From NCBI GenBank assembly GCA_004214155.1, contig SGYQ01000003.1, positions 62,001-126,000 on the forward strand: a stretch of 64,000 nucleotides of DNA, written 5' to 3'. Made by a program: the position numbers and the translations under genes. This document shows, one piece after another, positions 1-10,160 of this stretch. Within the stretch, counting starts at the first letter, position 1, and every line of letters begins with the position of its first letter. Origin of the DNA: Burkholderiaceae bacterium. Its GTDB lineage: Bacteria > Pseudomonadota > Gammaproteobacteria > Burkholderiales > Burkholderiaceae_A. Under the pieces are notes generated by a model that made no database searches, was not told the DNA's origin, and saw nothing but the letters and a program-made list of their open reading frames with translations.

Positions 1-138
1 TTTTTCATCCAGTTTTTCTTGCTGAAGCATGGTCCCCATGGCACCATCCATAATAACAATTCGTTCGTTAATTAAGGACTTAAGTGCTGATTCACTGTCT
101 GTGTTGACGTTTAGGACATCTTTTTCATTAAATGACAT
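1..138 (-). CDS. metH: Methionine synthase, N-terminal fragment (runs off window)
   Basis: The first 46 codons of a minus-strand gene are present, with the ATG at 138; the rest lies beyond the left edge. After a variable N-terminal tail of about 25 residues comes ERIVIMDGAMGTMLQ, the characteristic start of the homocysteine methyltransferase barrel of cobalamin-dependent methionine synthase. By family knowledge the enzyme moves a methyl group from 5-methyltetrahydrofolate to homocysteine. The start codon lies 8 bases after the stop of the preceding metallo-hydrolase, so it is probably the last visible member of that operon. It could instead be a stand-alone homocysteine methyltransferase module, because some betaproteobacteria split MetH; only the missing part could decide this. 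Confidence 0.8.
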   Translation of the reverse strand, partial: MSFNEKDVLNVNTDSESALKSLINERIVIMDGAMGTMLQQEKLDEK

Positions 139-146
139 TTTTAAAC

Positions 147-1097
147 CTATTTGCTTTTTCTATTGTTCCAATATTCCAAACCCTGCGCATTAAGGGACAA
201 ATCTAAACTTAAAAGATTTCCAAATTCTCGCTTAGAAATGTTCAAATTCACCTTCTTTGCTTTTTTATACAGAAGCTCAAACAGCTTCACTCTAATTCGT
301 TCTTGTTGATTGTCATGATTATTTCTTACCTGGTGAGTGATCGTGACATACTCGTCTATCTGCTTTAGAAGTTCGTAACCATTTTTTTCTATATTCATTA
401 TCTTTGAAAAATGAGTAAGGAAGCAGGTTTTTGGTTTTTGCTCTAAAATTTTTTTTATAGTTGCATCAAATTTTACAGGCTCAAATTGGGTGGGTGTTGA
501 CGAAATAAAGATAAACTCCCCATTCTCATTGGTAAGTTCAGGATATGCTATCCCGAAGGCATCGCCTGTAAAGAAGGATTTAGATTTTTCATCAAAAATA
601 ACGATATGATGGTTTGCATGCCCCGGGGCATCGAAGATTTGCAATCTTCTATTTTGAAAACGTATGACTTCCCCTTCGCCCACGGCAACTACACGATTTT
701 CATCTACTGGGATAAGCTGTCCGTATTGGTTTTCAGCTTCTTTTTCCCCATAGACACTTATAACTGAAGCCCATAATTTCTCTGGGTTAACCATGTGCCG
801 AACACCTCTTGGATGCACAGCTAATTGTGCATTTGGACACATTTTCATAAGTAATCCAGCGCCCCCTGCATGATCAAGATGAACGTGAGTTAAAACAATC
901 CACTCAACAGATTCAAGAGAAATGCTCATGTTTTGGAGCGTTTTTAGAAACCTCTTTGCTGAGTGATTAGTAGCAGTATCAACAATCAGGATCTTATTAT
1001 TTTGATTGACAAAATGAATGGCAGCGAAGTTTTTTCGAAAATAATTTGCGTCAAAACAAAAGATATTTTGCTCAAAGGAAGAAATAAGATTAGTCAT
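147..1097 (-). CDS. MBL-fold metallo-hydrolase
   Basis: A 316-residue protein of the metallo-beta-lactamase superfamily. The zinc motif HVHLDH is at residues 71-76, preceded by VLT; further ligands are in APGHANHH and in FFTGDAFG (a conserved Asp after Gly). The fold and motif order resemble glyoxalase II-like hydrolases, but the substrate cannot be named from sequence. No signal peptide is evident, so it is likely cytoplasmic. Its ATG overlaps the aceK stop by 8 bases and metH follows 8 bases after its stop, so it is translated within that operon. A GGGAA ribosome-binding sequence precedes the start. The C-terminal third (after about residue 230) is a helical tail of the kind seen in long MBL hydrolases. 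Confidence 0.8.
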   Translation of the reverse strand: MTNLISSFEQNIFCFDANYFRKNFAAIHFVNQNNKILIVDTATNHSAKRFLKTLQNMSISLESVEWIVLTHVHLDHAGGAGLLMKMCPNAQLAVHPRGVRHMVNPEKLWASVISVYGEKEAENQYGQLIPVDENRVVAVGEGEVIRFQNRRLQIFDAPGHANHHIVIFDEKSKSFFTGDAFGIAYPELTNENGEFIFISSTPTQFEPVKFDATIKKILEQKPKTCFLTHFSKIMNIEKNGYELLKQIDEYVTITHQVRNNHDNQQERIRVKLFELLYKKAKKVNLNISKREFGNLLSLDLSLNAQGLEYWNNRKSK

Positions 1098-2823
1098 CGA
1101 TTAGCTTTCCCGGAGTAAAACGCTCTTCCTCAGAGTATGGGAAAACATCCTCGAAGGATCCGCTTTTTATTTTTTCTTGCTGCATTTTCCAATAATCTGG
1201 GTTGAGTAATTCAGAGTGATATTTTAGAAAAGGCTTTTTAATTTTTTGATTACTGAGGAGGAACGTCTCGAATTCCTCAGGGAAAACATCATTGGGACCT
1301 ACGGAATACCATGGTTCCCCACTCAGCTCGTCTTCTGGGTTTTTAGCGGCAGGTACTGACCTAAAAATACATTCAGTAATGTATTGAATTTCATCGTAGT
1401 CATAAAAAACTACCCTCCCATTTTTTGTCAGACCAAAATTTTTGTAAAGTAGATCGCCGGGAAAAATATTCGCGCTCATTAATTGCTTTATCGCGTTACC
1501 ATACTCAAATATTGCTCTGTCTACTTTTTCTTCATTCCCTTTCTCGATAAAAACGTTTAACGGAATCATTCTCCTTTCAATATACACATGTTTTATAATC
1601 ACATGATTATCAATTAGCTCAAACATGTTGCTCGCATGAGACTTTAACTCACTAAGCAATTCAGGGTCGAATCTTTCGGCTGGAAAATCGACGTTAGAAT
1701 ACTCCCATGTATCCGCTAATCTACCCACCCTGTCATGATGCTTCACGAGTTGGTATCTATTCAAAATATGTTCCCTTGAAACATCCTTTTGTCTTTTGTC
1801 TTTTATAATTTTGAAGACATAAGGAAACGAAGGTAAGTTAAACACCAACATCACAAGTCCCTTTATCCCCTCTGCCAAAACAAATTTGTCACTTGAGTTG
1901 TTCAGATGATGTAAAAGGTCTCTATAGAACAGAGTTTTACCTTGTTTTTGTAAGCCCAGCATCGTGTAAAGCTCACTTGTTGGTTTAGATGGCATGATAG
2001 TTTTTAAAAAGTTCACGTACGCCGAGGGAACCTCCATATCGACCATGAAATAAGCCCTGGAAAAAGAAAATAAAACTCCGAGACTTTCTTGCCGGAAAAC
2101 AATGGTATCTAAAAACAAATCCCCGTCTTTGTTTTTCAAGATAGGGATTGCGAATCCAGTTGGGTCACCATCCGAAACTATTCGGCCGATCATATACGCT
2201 CCCTTATTTCGAAAAAATAATGAGCGCATAACATGGATTTGAAAGTCTTTAGTGGGTTGAATTCCCTGCAAGATAATAATAGTTTTTTTGATCAGTAGTT
2301 TTATATCTCTTCCAATATTTTCCCAGGTTCCTTTAAGCCCCACATCTCTTGTAATAGCTTTAAGGGTCATCCGTAACCCTAGAGATCTAGGATAATAAAC
2401 TCGATAGGATGGGGGTTTTGAGTCAAGGTACTCAGTAGATATTGAGGGTCTGACGAATAGATAATCGTGATTTTGAAAATAAATTCTATCTAAAACCTGT
2501 GTTGCAATCGAATTGAAAAAAGATTCTGCTAATTCAGGTTGTTTATGTTCTGTTAAAAACATGATGTATGCTTTTTTTACTTCAGGCCAAAACAAATTTT
2601 CCTTTATCTCATTCCCATATTTGACATCTAGCACAGTTGACGTTTCCTTTACTCGAAGGTCGTAAAAACTAATTCGCTCGCTAAGTAGCTCTCTTATTCC
2701 AGAATATTCCGAATTTTCAAATTTACTTTTCGCGAGTTGAGAATTCGTTCTAAATGCTAAGTAGTGTTTGTCGAAACCCTCTAGTATAATTTTGGCAATA
2801 GATTGAGCTGAACTTGTCGTCAT
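1090..2823 (-). CDS. aceK: Isocitrate dehydrogenase kinase/phosphatase
   Basis: A 577-residue AceK, close to the usual length of 570-610. By family knowledge this bifunctional enzyme phosphorylates and dephosphorylates isocitrate dehydrogenase, controlling the split between the TCA cycle and the glyoxylate shunt. The N-terminal regulatory half contains YYPRSLGLRMTLKAITRD; the C-terminal kinase half contains the ATP-site region FKIIKD and the conserved block ERRMIPLNVFIEKG, followed by FPGDLLYKNFGLT and VVFYDYDEI (catalytic and metal-binding loops). The start ATG overlaps the rodA stop (ATGA), so it is translationally coupled to the cell-shape operon. No aceA or aceB is in this window, so the shunt genes must lie elsewhere if present. 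Confidence 0.95.
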   Translation of the reverse strand: MTTSSAQSIAKIILEGFDKHYLAFRTNSQLAKSKFENSEYSGIRELLSERISFYDLRVKETSTVLDVKYGNEIKENLFWPEVKKAYIMFLTEHKQPELAESFFNSIATQVLDRIYFQNHDYLFVRPSISTEYLDSKPPSYRVYYPRSLGLRMTLKAITRDVGLKGTWENIGRDIKLLIKKTIIILQGIQPTKDFQIHVMRSLFFRNKGAYMIGRIVSDGDPTGFAIPILKNKDGDLFLDTIVFRQESLGVLFSFSRAYFMVDMEVPSAYVNFLKTIMPSKPTSELYTMLGLQKQGKTLFYRDLLHHLNNSSDKFVLAEGIKGLVMLVFNLPSFPYVFKIIKDKRQKDVSREHILNRYQLVKHHDRVGRLADTWEYSNVDFPAERFDPELLSELKSHASNMFELIDNHVIIKHVYIERRMIPLNVFIEKGNEEKVDRAIFEYGNAIKQLMSANIFPGDLLYKNFGLTKNGRVVFYDYDEIQYITECIFRSVPAAKNPEDELSGEPWYSVGPNDVFPEEFETFLLSNQKIKKPFLKYHSELLNPDYWKMQQEKIKSGSFEDVFPYSEEERFTPGKLIDD

Positions 2824-3923
2824 TTTTGCAATGAAAAACCTTGGGTTGTCACAGACCTATCTTTTCCTATACTCATTAATAGCCCTACTCCGATACCAAG
2901 CGTAATTAAGGCAGTTCCACCGTATGATATCCAAGGCAAAGGTACGCCCACGACGGGTAAAACTCCTGTAACCATACCAATATTTACGCAAGCGTATGTA
3001 AAAGTCATCATGGATAATGTTCCTCCTAGTAGTCGAGCAAAATCTGTTGGAGCTCCGATGGATATCCACAAACCCCTAAGTGTGATCCCTGCATAAAGTA
3101 GTATTAAAAGAAGTGAACCAAAAAATCCAAATTCTTCAGCATACCCAGAAAAAACAAAATCAGTTGATCGCTCAGGTATAAAAGCTAATTGAGTCTGAGT
3201 TCCCTGTAACCACCCCTTACCAAAGATTCCCCCAGAACCTACAGCTGTTATTGATTGCAATGTGTGAAAACCTGCTCCGAGAGGATCTCTCATTGGATCT
3301 AAAAGGGTGCATATTCGTAATTTTTGATATTCTCGAAGCCCTGGCCATGCCACATTCTCGGCACAAAATTTATCGCCGAAAATAAATAGAGTTAATAAAA
3401 AAACTACAAAAAGCGTAAGGCCAATTACAATTATCCTCCAGGGCAAACCCGCAAAAAAGAGAAGAATTGTTCCTGAAATAAATAATAGAATTGCTGTTCC
3501 TAAATCTGGCTGTCGTAAAACCATGATCAATGGAAGCAAAAATAATAATATAACGAGCGCCCAATTACGTTTAGAATTCAATCCTTCTGATTTTTGTACA
3601 AACCACGCGAGTAGCAATGGTAGCGAAATTTTTAATATTTCAGATGGCTGCCCAGTAATAAAACCTAAATTTATCCACCTTGTGGCGCCATTCACTGTTT
3701 CCCCAAAAAACTCTGTAGCGATTAAAAGTAAAATAGTCGTAACGTAAGCAGGAATCGCGAACTTCTCAATTATTACAGAGGGAACATGGCTTAAAAGAAT
3801 TATCAGTAAGCCAGCAATAAGTATATTTCTTACATGCTGATAAAAACGTATAAGCTCGTCATGGCTAGAACTGTATACGGCAAAACAACTTATAATTGAA
3901 ACGGCCAGAATCATTATTGACAA
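2820..3923 (-). CDS. rodA: Rod-shape-determining SEDS glycosyltransferase
   Basis: A SEDS-family peptidoglycan polymerase working with PBP2 (mrdA, immediately upstream) in the elongasome. At least 367 residues and about ten membrane segments. Conserved SEDS signatures are visible: LGTAILLF, IPERSTDFVFSGYAEE and PLPWISYGGTALI. The start is uncertain. Position 3923 is a TTG with no ribosome-binding sequence. The frame stays open upstream and encodes FKNLDKPL just before it, which matches the normal RodA N-terminus. A GGAG at 3986-3989 sits 8 bases before an in-frame ATT at 3977, so initiation at ATT is possible. No in-frame ATG or GTG exists between the end of mrdA and 3923. Confidence 0.93.
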   Translation of the reverse strand: MSIMILAVSIISCFAVYSSSHDELIRFYQHVRNILIAGLLIILLSHVPSVIIEKFAIPAYVTTILLLIATEFFGETVNGATRWINLGFITGQPSEILKISLPLLLAWFVQKSEGLNSKRNWALVILLFLLPLIMVLRQPDLGTAILLFISGTILLFFAGLPWRIIVIGLTLFVVFLLTLFIFGDKFCAENVAWPGLREYQKLRICTLLDPMRDPLGAGFHTLQSITAVGSGGIFGKGWLQGTQTQLAFIPERSTDFVFSGYAEEFGFFGSLLLILLYAGITLRGLWISIGAPTDFARLLGGTLSMMTFTYACVNIGMVTGVLPVVGVPLPWISYGGTALITLGIGVGLLMSIGKDRSVTTQGFSLQK

Positions 3924-3997
3924 TGGTTTATCAAGGTTTTTAAAAATGAAACTTACTGGTTTTGGTACTATTATAATTTGTTCTACTCCAGTGGTTT

Positions 3998-5824
3998 TTA
4001 GCGTTTCTTCGCTAGGTAATAGTCAAACACTAATTTTGCTATAGGGGTAGCAGTGGTAACGCCAAATCCACCATTCTCAACCACGACAGCTATAGCAATT
4101 CGAGGTTTGTCCACTGGCGCGAATCCTATATACAAGCTATGATCTTTTAACCTCTCTGGGACTTTTTCCGAATCATACTCTTCGTCTTGCTTGATTGTAA
4201 AAACTTGGGCTGTTCCCGTTTTTCCGGCAACGGGAAAGGGAGAGTTTCCGAATACTCTAGATGCTGTGCCTAATGAATTAACTTCCACCATTGCATCGAT
4301 TACGAAGTCAAACCACTCTTGTTGAATATTTAGTTTACCTTCTATGATTGGTTCACTATAAGTAAATTCACTATTACTGAATTCACGGTTACCTTTGAAT
4401 AGTCTGGGTTTGACCATTATTCCACGGTTTGCTATTATCGCAGTCGCTTTGGCCATTTGTAAAATTGTAAAGACATTATACCCCTGCCCTATGCCTATTG
4501 ATGGGGTTTCTCCCTGTAACCATGGCTTTCCGTGTCTTTTTAATTTCCATGAGGAGGAGGGCAAAATTCCTCTCGCCTCTCCGCTAAGATCCACGCCAGT
4601 CTGTTTTCCAAACCCAAAAGGCGATATGTGCTCATGAATTAGATCAACACCCATTCCTATAGCCAGTTTGTAATAGTAAGTATCGCTTGAAACTACTATA
4701 GATTTTTTCATGTCCACTTGACCATGACCCCCTTTAGAGCTATCCCTAAATTTGTGGTTGCCTAATACGAAATAGCCAGGGTCATTTATAGACTCACTAG
4801 GATCCTTGGCTCCCGATGATAATGCCGCTAGCGCCATAAATGGTTTGTAAGTTGAGCCCGGGGGGTATAGCCCTTTAAGTGGTCTATTAAGAAGAGGCTT
4901 GTCGAGAGATGTATTCAGTTCTTCCCAAATCTTTTGATCAATCCCATCAATAAATGCATTAGGGTCAAAATTAGGCATTGAAACGAAGGCAAGAATTTCA
5001 CCCGTTGATGGCTCAATAGCAACCAATCCCCCTTTTCTCGTCCCAAAGCTATTCTCAACGAGCCTGTGCAATTTAGCATCAATCGTTAGAGCAATGCTTT
5101 GACCTGGCACGGGAAGACTATTGTTAAGTTCTCTGATCATTTTCCCCCCAGCTGTAACTTCAACATGCTGGTATCCTATCTTTCCACGAAGAAGGTGTTC
5201 GTAGCTTTCTTCAACACCAAGCTTGCCAATATGGGTAAAGCCTCTATATTGCTTGGCGCTATTTTGTTTTTTCTGTCGTAATAAGTCATCTTCTGAAATC
5301 CTGCCGATATGGCCCAAGACATGAGAAGAACTTAGTCCTAAGGGATAACTTCTTATTAAACGTGGCCTTACTTCAACTCCGGGTAAATTTTGGATTCGCG
5401 TGACTAGTTTTGCAACTTCAATGTTGCTAAGTGGACCCCTTAAAGGGAGGCCGTCGTATGATCGAACCTCCTTTTGTAGCCGTTCAAATTTTCTAACATC
5501 ATTTTTCGTTATTTCAATAACTTCTCTGAGTTTTTGGATAGTTTTCTGAAAACCTTCAATTTTGGATGGTTGCAATTCGAGGTAAAAACCCGCATCGTTT
5601 CTTGCCAGCACTGTAAGGTTCCTGTCGAAAATCATCCCTCTTGGAGCTTGCTGGGGAAGAAGGATAACCCGGTTATCCTCAGCCTTAGAAGAATGTTTTT
5701 CGTGCTCCACAATTTGAAGCCAGGCGAGCCTTAACAACAAAAATGCTAGTGTTATTGAAGCCACCAATGCTAGGGAACTTGCTCTTACTCGAAAAACTTT
5801 TTGATTTTCGCGAGAGAAAATCAT
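3998..5824 (-). CDS. mrdA: Penicillin-binding protein 2 (elongasome transpeptidase)
   Basis: A 608-residue class B penicillin-binding protein cross-linking peptidoglycan during cylindrical growth. It has one N-terminal membrane anchor (about residues 17-38) and a pedestal/dimerisation domain containing APRGMIFDRN at about 60. The transpeptidase domain has the serine motif STYK at 324-327, SSD at 379-381 and KTGTA near 523. Gene order mreD-mrdA-rodA identifies it as PBP2 rather than FtsI. Its ATG overlaps the mreD stop by 4 bases. The rodA start follows 20-75 bases after its stop, depending on which rodA start is used. Confidence 0.96.
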   Translation of the reverse strand: MIFSRENQKVFRVRASSLALVASITLAFLLLRLAWLQIVEHEKHSSKAEDNRVILLPQQAPRGMIFDRNLTVLARNDAGFYLELQPSKIEGFQKTIQKLREVIEITKNDVRKFERLQKEVRSYDGLPLRGPLSNIEVAKLVTRIQNLPGVEVRPRLIRSYPLGLSSSHVLGHIGRISEDDLLRQKKQNSAKQYRGFTHIGKLGVEESYEHLLRGKIGYQHVEVTAGGKMIRELNNSLPVPGQSIALTIDAKLHRLVENSFGTRKGGLVAIEPSTGEILAFVSMPNFDPNAFIDGIDQKIWEELNTSLDKPLLNRPLKGLYPPGSTYKPFMALAALSSGAKDPSESINDPGYFVLGNHKFRDSSKGGHGQVDMKKSIVVSSDTYYYKLAIGMGVDLIHEHISPFGFGKQTGVDLSGEARGILPSSSWKLKRHGKPWLQGETPSIGIGQGYNVFTILQMAKATAIIANRGIMVKPRLFKGNREFSNSEFTYSEPIIEGKLNIQQEWFDFVIDAMVEVNSLGTASRVFGNSPFPVAGKTGTAQVFTIKQDEEYDSEKVPERLKDHSLYIGFAPVDKPRIAIAVVVENGGFGVTTATPIAKLVFDYYLAKKR

Positions 5825-6354
5825 ATCTTTACTCTTGGACTTGAGGGCCGAGCTGTCAGTGCTGAACTAGAACGTCTGTTAATTAATTTCAACATTATCC
5901 ACCCTACGAAGAAAGCAGTGATTGACTCCAAAACTGGCCTAAAGACAAACCACCAGGGTGCTGTAGTTCCGTCTGCGGCATAACGAACTACTGCATCGAT
6001 GAAAAGAGCGAAGGCAAAAATCGGCAAAAGATTGACAGATTGGTTTGTCAATGTATACCAGCTTAATCTTCTTTGAAATACATTTGTAGTGAAGCAAAGG
6101 ATAGAATAAAGAAGCGCGTGCTGGCCCAAAAACGCTCCTGTGTAAACATCCATAATTATTCCAATAAACCAGGCAAAAAACAGGTTAACCTTTCCTGGCG
6201 TGTAGATATTCCAGAAAACGAAAATGACTGCTAAAAAATCAGGCCACGGGAAAAATTTTGTGGTAGGAATAAGGTTCCCGGCAAACGCAATACAGATAGA
6301 AATATAAAAAATTTTCGCACTGGGCTTTCTACGTAATAAGTTATTCGGCTCCAT
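5821..6354 (-). CDS. mreD: Rod shape-determining protein MreD
   Basis: A small polytopic inner-membrane protein of 177 residues with about five membrane segments, the normal size for MreD, linking MreB/MreC to the elongasome. The frame is open further upstream, but the ATG at 6354 (MEPNNLLRRKPS) is the likely start: it overlaps the end of mreC by 14 bases and gives the usual MreD N-terminus, whereas earlier starts would add about 20 residues lying within mreC. FAWFIGIIMDVYTGAFLGQHAL is close to the conserved G(L)xxDxxxGxxLGxHAL signature. The C-terminus overlaps mrdA by 4 bases. Confidence 0.9.
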   Translation of the reverse strand: MEPNNLLRRKPSAKIFYISICIAFAGNLIPTTKFFPWPDFLAVIFVFWNIYTPGKVNLFFAWFIGIIMDVYTGAFLGQHALLYSILCFTTNVFQRRLSWYTLTNQSVNLLPIFAFALFIDAVVRYAADGTTAPWWFVFRPVLESITAFFVGWIMLKLINRRSSSALTARPSSPRVKI

Positions 6355-7198
6355 CTTCCATCTCCTTTTTAAGTAGAACCATAACTTGATGCTGCAAACC
6401 AGCGTTCGATGCAACTCGGCCGACTACTTCAGGAAATTGTCCCGCCTCGGCTGGGCTTACACTGATTATGTGACCAACCAATATTCCGGGGGGGTACACA
6501 CCTCCCAAACCCGAAGTGATGACCTCATCGCCAACTTTGATTTTGGCGCTTATATCAGCAAACTGTAACTCAAACGTTGCCCTGTTACCCTGGCCTTTTG
6601 TTATGGCTATCACCTCTGAAGCAGGCAAGGAGACTGGAACTGAAATATTCGAGTCTGAAACTAGCGTAAGTTCTGCAGAGGTATTATATACTCTGCTCAG
6701 CTGACCTAGTATTCCTCGAGCAGTGATGACTGGATAGCCAACGGCTAATTCGTGAGATTCGCCTTTGTTTATCACAACTTTGTTGGTATAAACGTCAGGC
6801 AATTCATATCTTATCTCAGCATTTACAAAAGAGGGGTCCAGTTTAACCTGCAATCCTAATAATGCTCTGAGTTCCTTATTTTCATTTTCTAATTGCTGAA
6901 TTTTTAGCATTATTTTTGCGTTAATTCTTAAATCATTCTCAAGCTCATTGATCTTTTTATTGAGAGACAAAACCGTAGAGGCATGTTGGGAAAAAGAAAC
7001 AAAGGCATCTCGCGGTAATAGTAAAACTTCAATTACTGGTCTGGTAATGGAAAAAAAGGCACTTCTAATTTTGGTAATAAAGTTTAAATTTAAGTCTAGA
7101 ACGATCAAAGTCATCGACAATATTAAACAAATAACGAAATTTATAGTTACAGAGGAACCTTGTTTGAAAAGTGGCGGTGGTGTTTGTGATAGGGACAC
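6341..7198 (-). CDS. mreC: Rod shape-determining protein MreC
   Basis: A 285-residue periplasmic scaffold of the elongasome. One N-terminal membrane segment (about residues 18-40) is followed by a coiled coil rich in Leu/Glu/Asn (about 80-115, ending QQLENENKELRALLGL), then the beta-rich MreC domain with VVINKGESHELAVGYPVI and GDEVITSGLGGVYPPGI, both family signatures. It lies 9 bases after mreB and overlaps mreD by 14 bases. Nothing is unusual for the family. Confidence 0.95.
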   Translation of the reverse strand: MSLSQTPPPLFKQGSSVTINFVICLILSMTLIVLDLNLNFITKIRSAFFSITRPVIEVLLLPRDAFVSFSQHASTVLSLNKKINELENDLRINAKIMLKIQQLENENKELRALLGLQVKLDPSFVNAEIRYELPDVYTNKVVINKGESHELAVGYPVITARGILGQLSRVYNTSAELTLVSDSNISVPVSLPASEVIAITKGQGNRATFELQFADISAKIKVGDEVITSGLGGVYPPGILVGHIISVSPAEAGQFPEVVGRVASNAGLQHQVMVLLKKEMEDGAE

Positions 7199-7207
7199 AG
7201 CAACTAT

Positions 7208-8322
<1,115 letters not shown>

Positions 8323-8616
8323 ATGAAATTACATAACCGAGACATACAAAAACTGTTTGCTTTGTCTAAGCTTACTATCAACAAAGATGAGGAAGAGTCT
8401 TTAAGTCAAGATTTATCCTCAGTCTTGTCGTGGGTTGGATCCTTACAAAGTGTAAATACTAAACATATTCGTCCTATGATACATCCAGTTCCATTGAACA
8501 TGTTTTGCAATGATGACATTCCCCCAGAAAATATCTCCTTGGACAACGCTCTAAAAAATGCGCCTGAGTCGGAAAACAATCACTTTCTGGTGCCGAGAGT
8601 TATTGATCAGGCTTGA
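8323..8616 (+). CDS. gatC: Asp-tRNA(Asn)/Glu-tRNA(Gln) amidotransferase subunit C
   Basis: A 97-residue GatC, the small subunit that wraps around and stabilises the GatAB complex. The N-terminal helix with LFALSKLTINKDEEESL and the central PMIHPVPLNMFCNDD (usual form: plxhp...lRxDxv) fit the family. It is the first gene of gatCAB, 22 bases before gatA. The presence of the full complex suggests the organism makes Gln-tRNA(Gln) and/or Asn-tRNA(Asn) by transamidation; no glnS or asnS is in this window. Confidence 0.93.
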   Translation: MKLHNRDIQKLFALSKLTINKDEEESLSQDLSSVLSWVGSLQSVNTKHIRPMIHPVPLNMFCNDDIPPENISLDNALKNAPESENNHFLVPRVIDQA

Positions 8617-8638
8617 GTTGAAAAGTTTTTAGATTATT

Positions 8639-10156
8639 GTGCAAGATATAAGATTACTACGAAAATCTCTTGAAACCAAAAAAATTGGTGTATTAGAGTT
8701 AGTAACAGATCTCTTGCGAGAGTTCGAAGCCAATCATTTAGGAGCGGTGCTTTGCGTAAATAAGGAGGAGTCCTTTAGACAGGCAGAGGAGGCTCAAAAA
8801 AAAATTGATGCTGGTATTTCAAAACCTCTACTTGGTATTCCGTGTGCTCACAAAGATGTTTTTGTTACCGAGAAATGGCGGACAACAGCTGGATCAAAGA
8901 TGTTAGTGGATTACCTGAGTCCATTTGATGCAACTGTAGTAAAACGAATCGCTGAATCAGGTGCAATCTGTCTTGGCAAATCTAGTTGCGACGAGTTTGC
9001 AATGGGCTCTGCAAACCAAAACTGTGCCTTTGGTCCGTGTTTAAATCCTTGGGACAAGAAAGCAATTCCTGGAGGTTCCTCAGGAGGGTCAGCAGCTCTT
9101 GTTGGAGCAGGACATGTGTCTTTCGCAACCGGTACAGATACTGGTGGCTCCATTAGGCAACCTGCTGCTATGTGCGGGGTTACAGGGATAAAGCCTACAT
9201 ACGGACTGGTTTCTCGTTGGGGTATTATTGCCTATGCGTCAAGTTTGGATCAAGCGGGTCCGATAGCAAACTCTGCCTATGATTGCGGGTTGGTTTTAAA
9301 TGCTATGGTAGGTTTTGATCCCAGAGATTCAACTAGTCAAAGAACTGAGTCAGTTGACTATTGTGCGTTAATTAATGCTGGTAATGAAAAAACTGGGAAA
9401 AAGCCTCTAGAAGACGTAGTTTTAGGAATTCCTAGGGAATATGCTAAAGCTATTTATTCACAAGATGTAGCTACAGCGTTTCAAGAATCTATACGAACAT
9501 ATGAGAAACTGGGAGCTACTGTTAAGGAGGTTTCTCTGCCGCATGCAAATCATTCTGTCGCGGCTTATTATGTTATTGCCCCTGCAGAAGCTTCGTCAAA
9601 TCTGTCACGATTTGATGGAGTTAAGTTTGGTTTTAGAGACTCTCAGGCCAAGACACTCGACGAGCTATATTTTGACACCAGGTCCGAAGGTTTTGGAGAA
9701 GAAGTCAAAAGGAGGATACTTGTCGGAACCTTCGTTTTATCTCATGGTTATTACGACGCGTACTATAATCAAGCTTCTAAAGTTAGGCGTTTAATACTCA
9801 GTGATTTTAAATCAGCTTTTGAGGGTTGTGATTTTTTACTTTCCCCCTCTTCTCCTGTTCTTGCCTGGGATCTGGACGCACAACCTGATTTTGGAACAAA
9901 TTTTAATGCGCCAGAGGGTGTTCCGAAGGAATATTTAGCAGATTTATTTACGGTTGGCGTGAGCCTAGCAGGCCTACCCGCAATATCGGTTCCATGCGGT
10001 TTTGGAGGAGGTCAATTTGCTAGACGCCCAATTGGTCTGCAAATAATCGGACCTCACTTTAGTGAGCAGAGACTCTTAAAGGTAGCAGATATATTTCAAA
10101 CTGAAACAGGTTGGCATACTATGAAGCCCTCTTCTCCAACAAAGTTTGAGGAATAA
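8639..10156 (+). CDS. gatA: Asp-tRNA(Asn)/Glu-tRNA(Gln) amidotransferase subunit A
   Basis: A 505-residue amidase-signature enzyme that releases ammonia from glutamine for GatB. The Ser-cisSer-Lys triad is visible: Lys72 in CAHKDVFV, cis-Ser147 in GGSSGGSAALVG and the nucleophile Ser171 in TGGSIRQPAAMCG. The start is GTG (8639); the protein then begins MQDIRLLRKSLETKK, aligning with usual GatA N-termini, and no upstream ATG is available. The ribosome-binding sequence is weak, so translation may depend on coupling to gatC. Confidence 0.96.
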   Translation: MQDIRLLRKSLETKKIGVLELVTDLLREFEANHLGAVLCVNKEESFRQAEEAQKKIDAGISKPLLGIPCAHKDVFVTEKWRTTAGSKMLVDYLSPFDATVVKRIAESGAICLGKSSCDEFAMGSANQNCAFGPCLNPWDKKAIPGGSSGGSAALVGAGHVSFATGTDTGGSIRQPAAMCGVTGIKPTYGLVSRWGIIAYASSLDQAGPIANSAYDCGLVLNAMVGFDPRDSTSQRTESVDYCALINAGNEKTGKKPLEDVVLGIPREYAKAIYSQDVATAFQESIRTYEKLGATVKEVSLPHANHSVAAYYVIAPAEASSNLSRFDGVKFGFRDSQAKTLDELYFDTRSEGFGEEVKRRILVGTFVLSHGYYDAYYNQASKVRRLILSDFKSAFEGCDFLLSPSSPVLAWDLDAQPDFGTNFNAPEGVPKEYLADLFTVGVSLAGLPAISVPCGFGGGQFARRPIGLQIIGPHFSEQRLLKVADIFQTETGWHTMKPSSPTKFEE

Positions 10157-10160
10157 TGAA

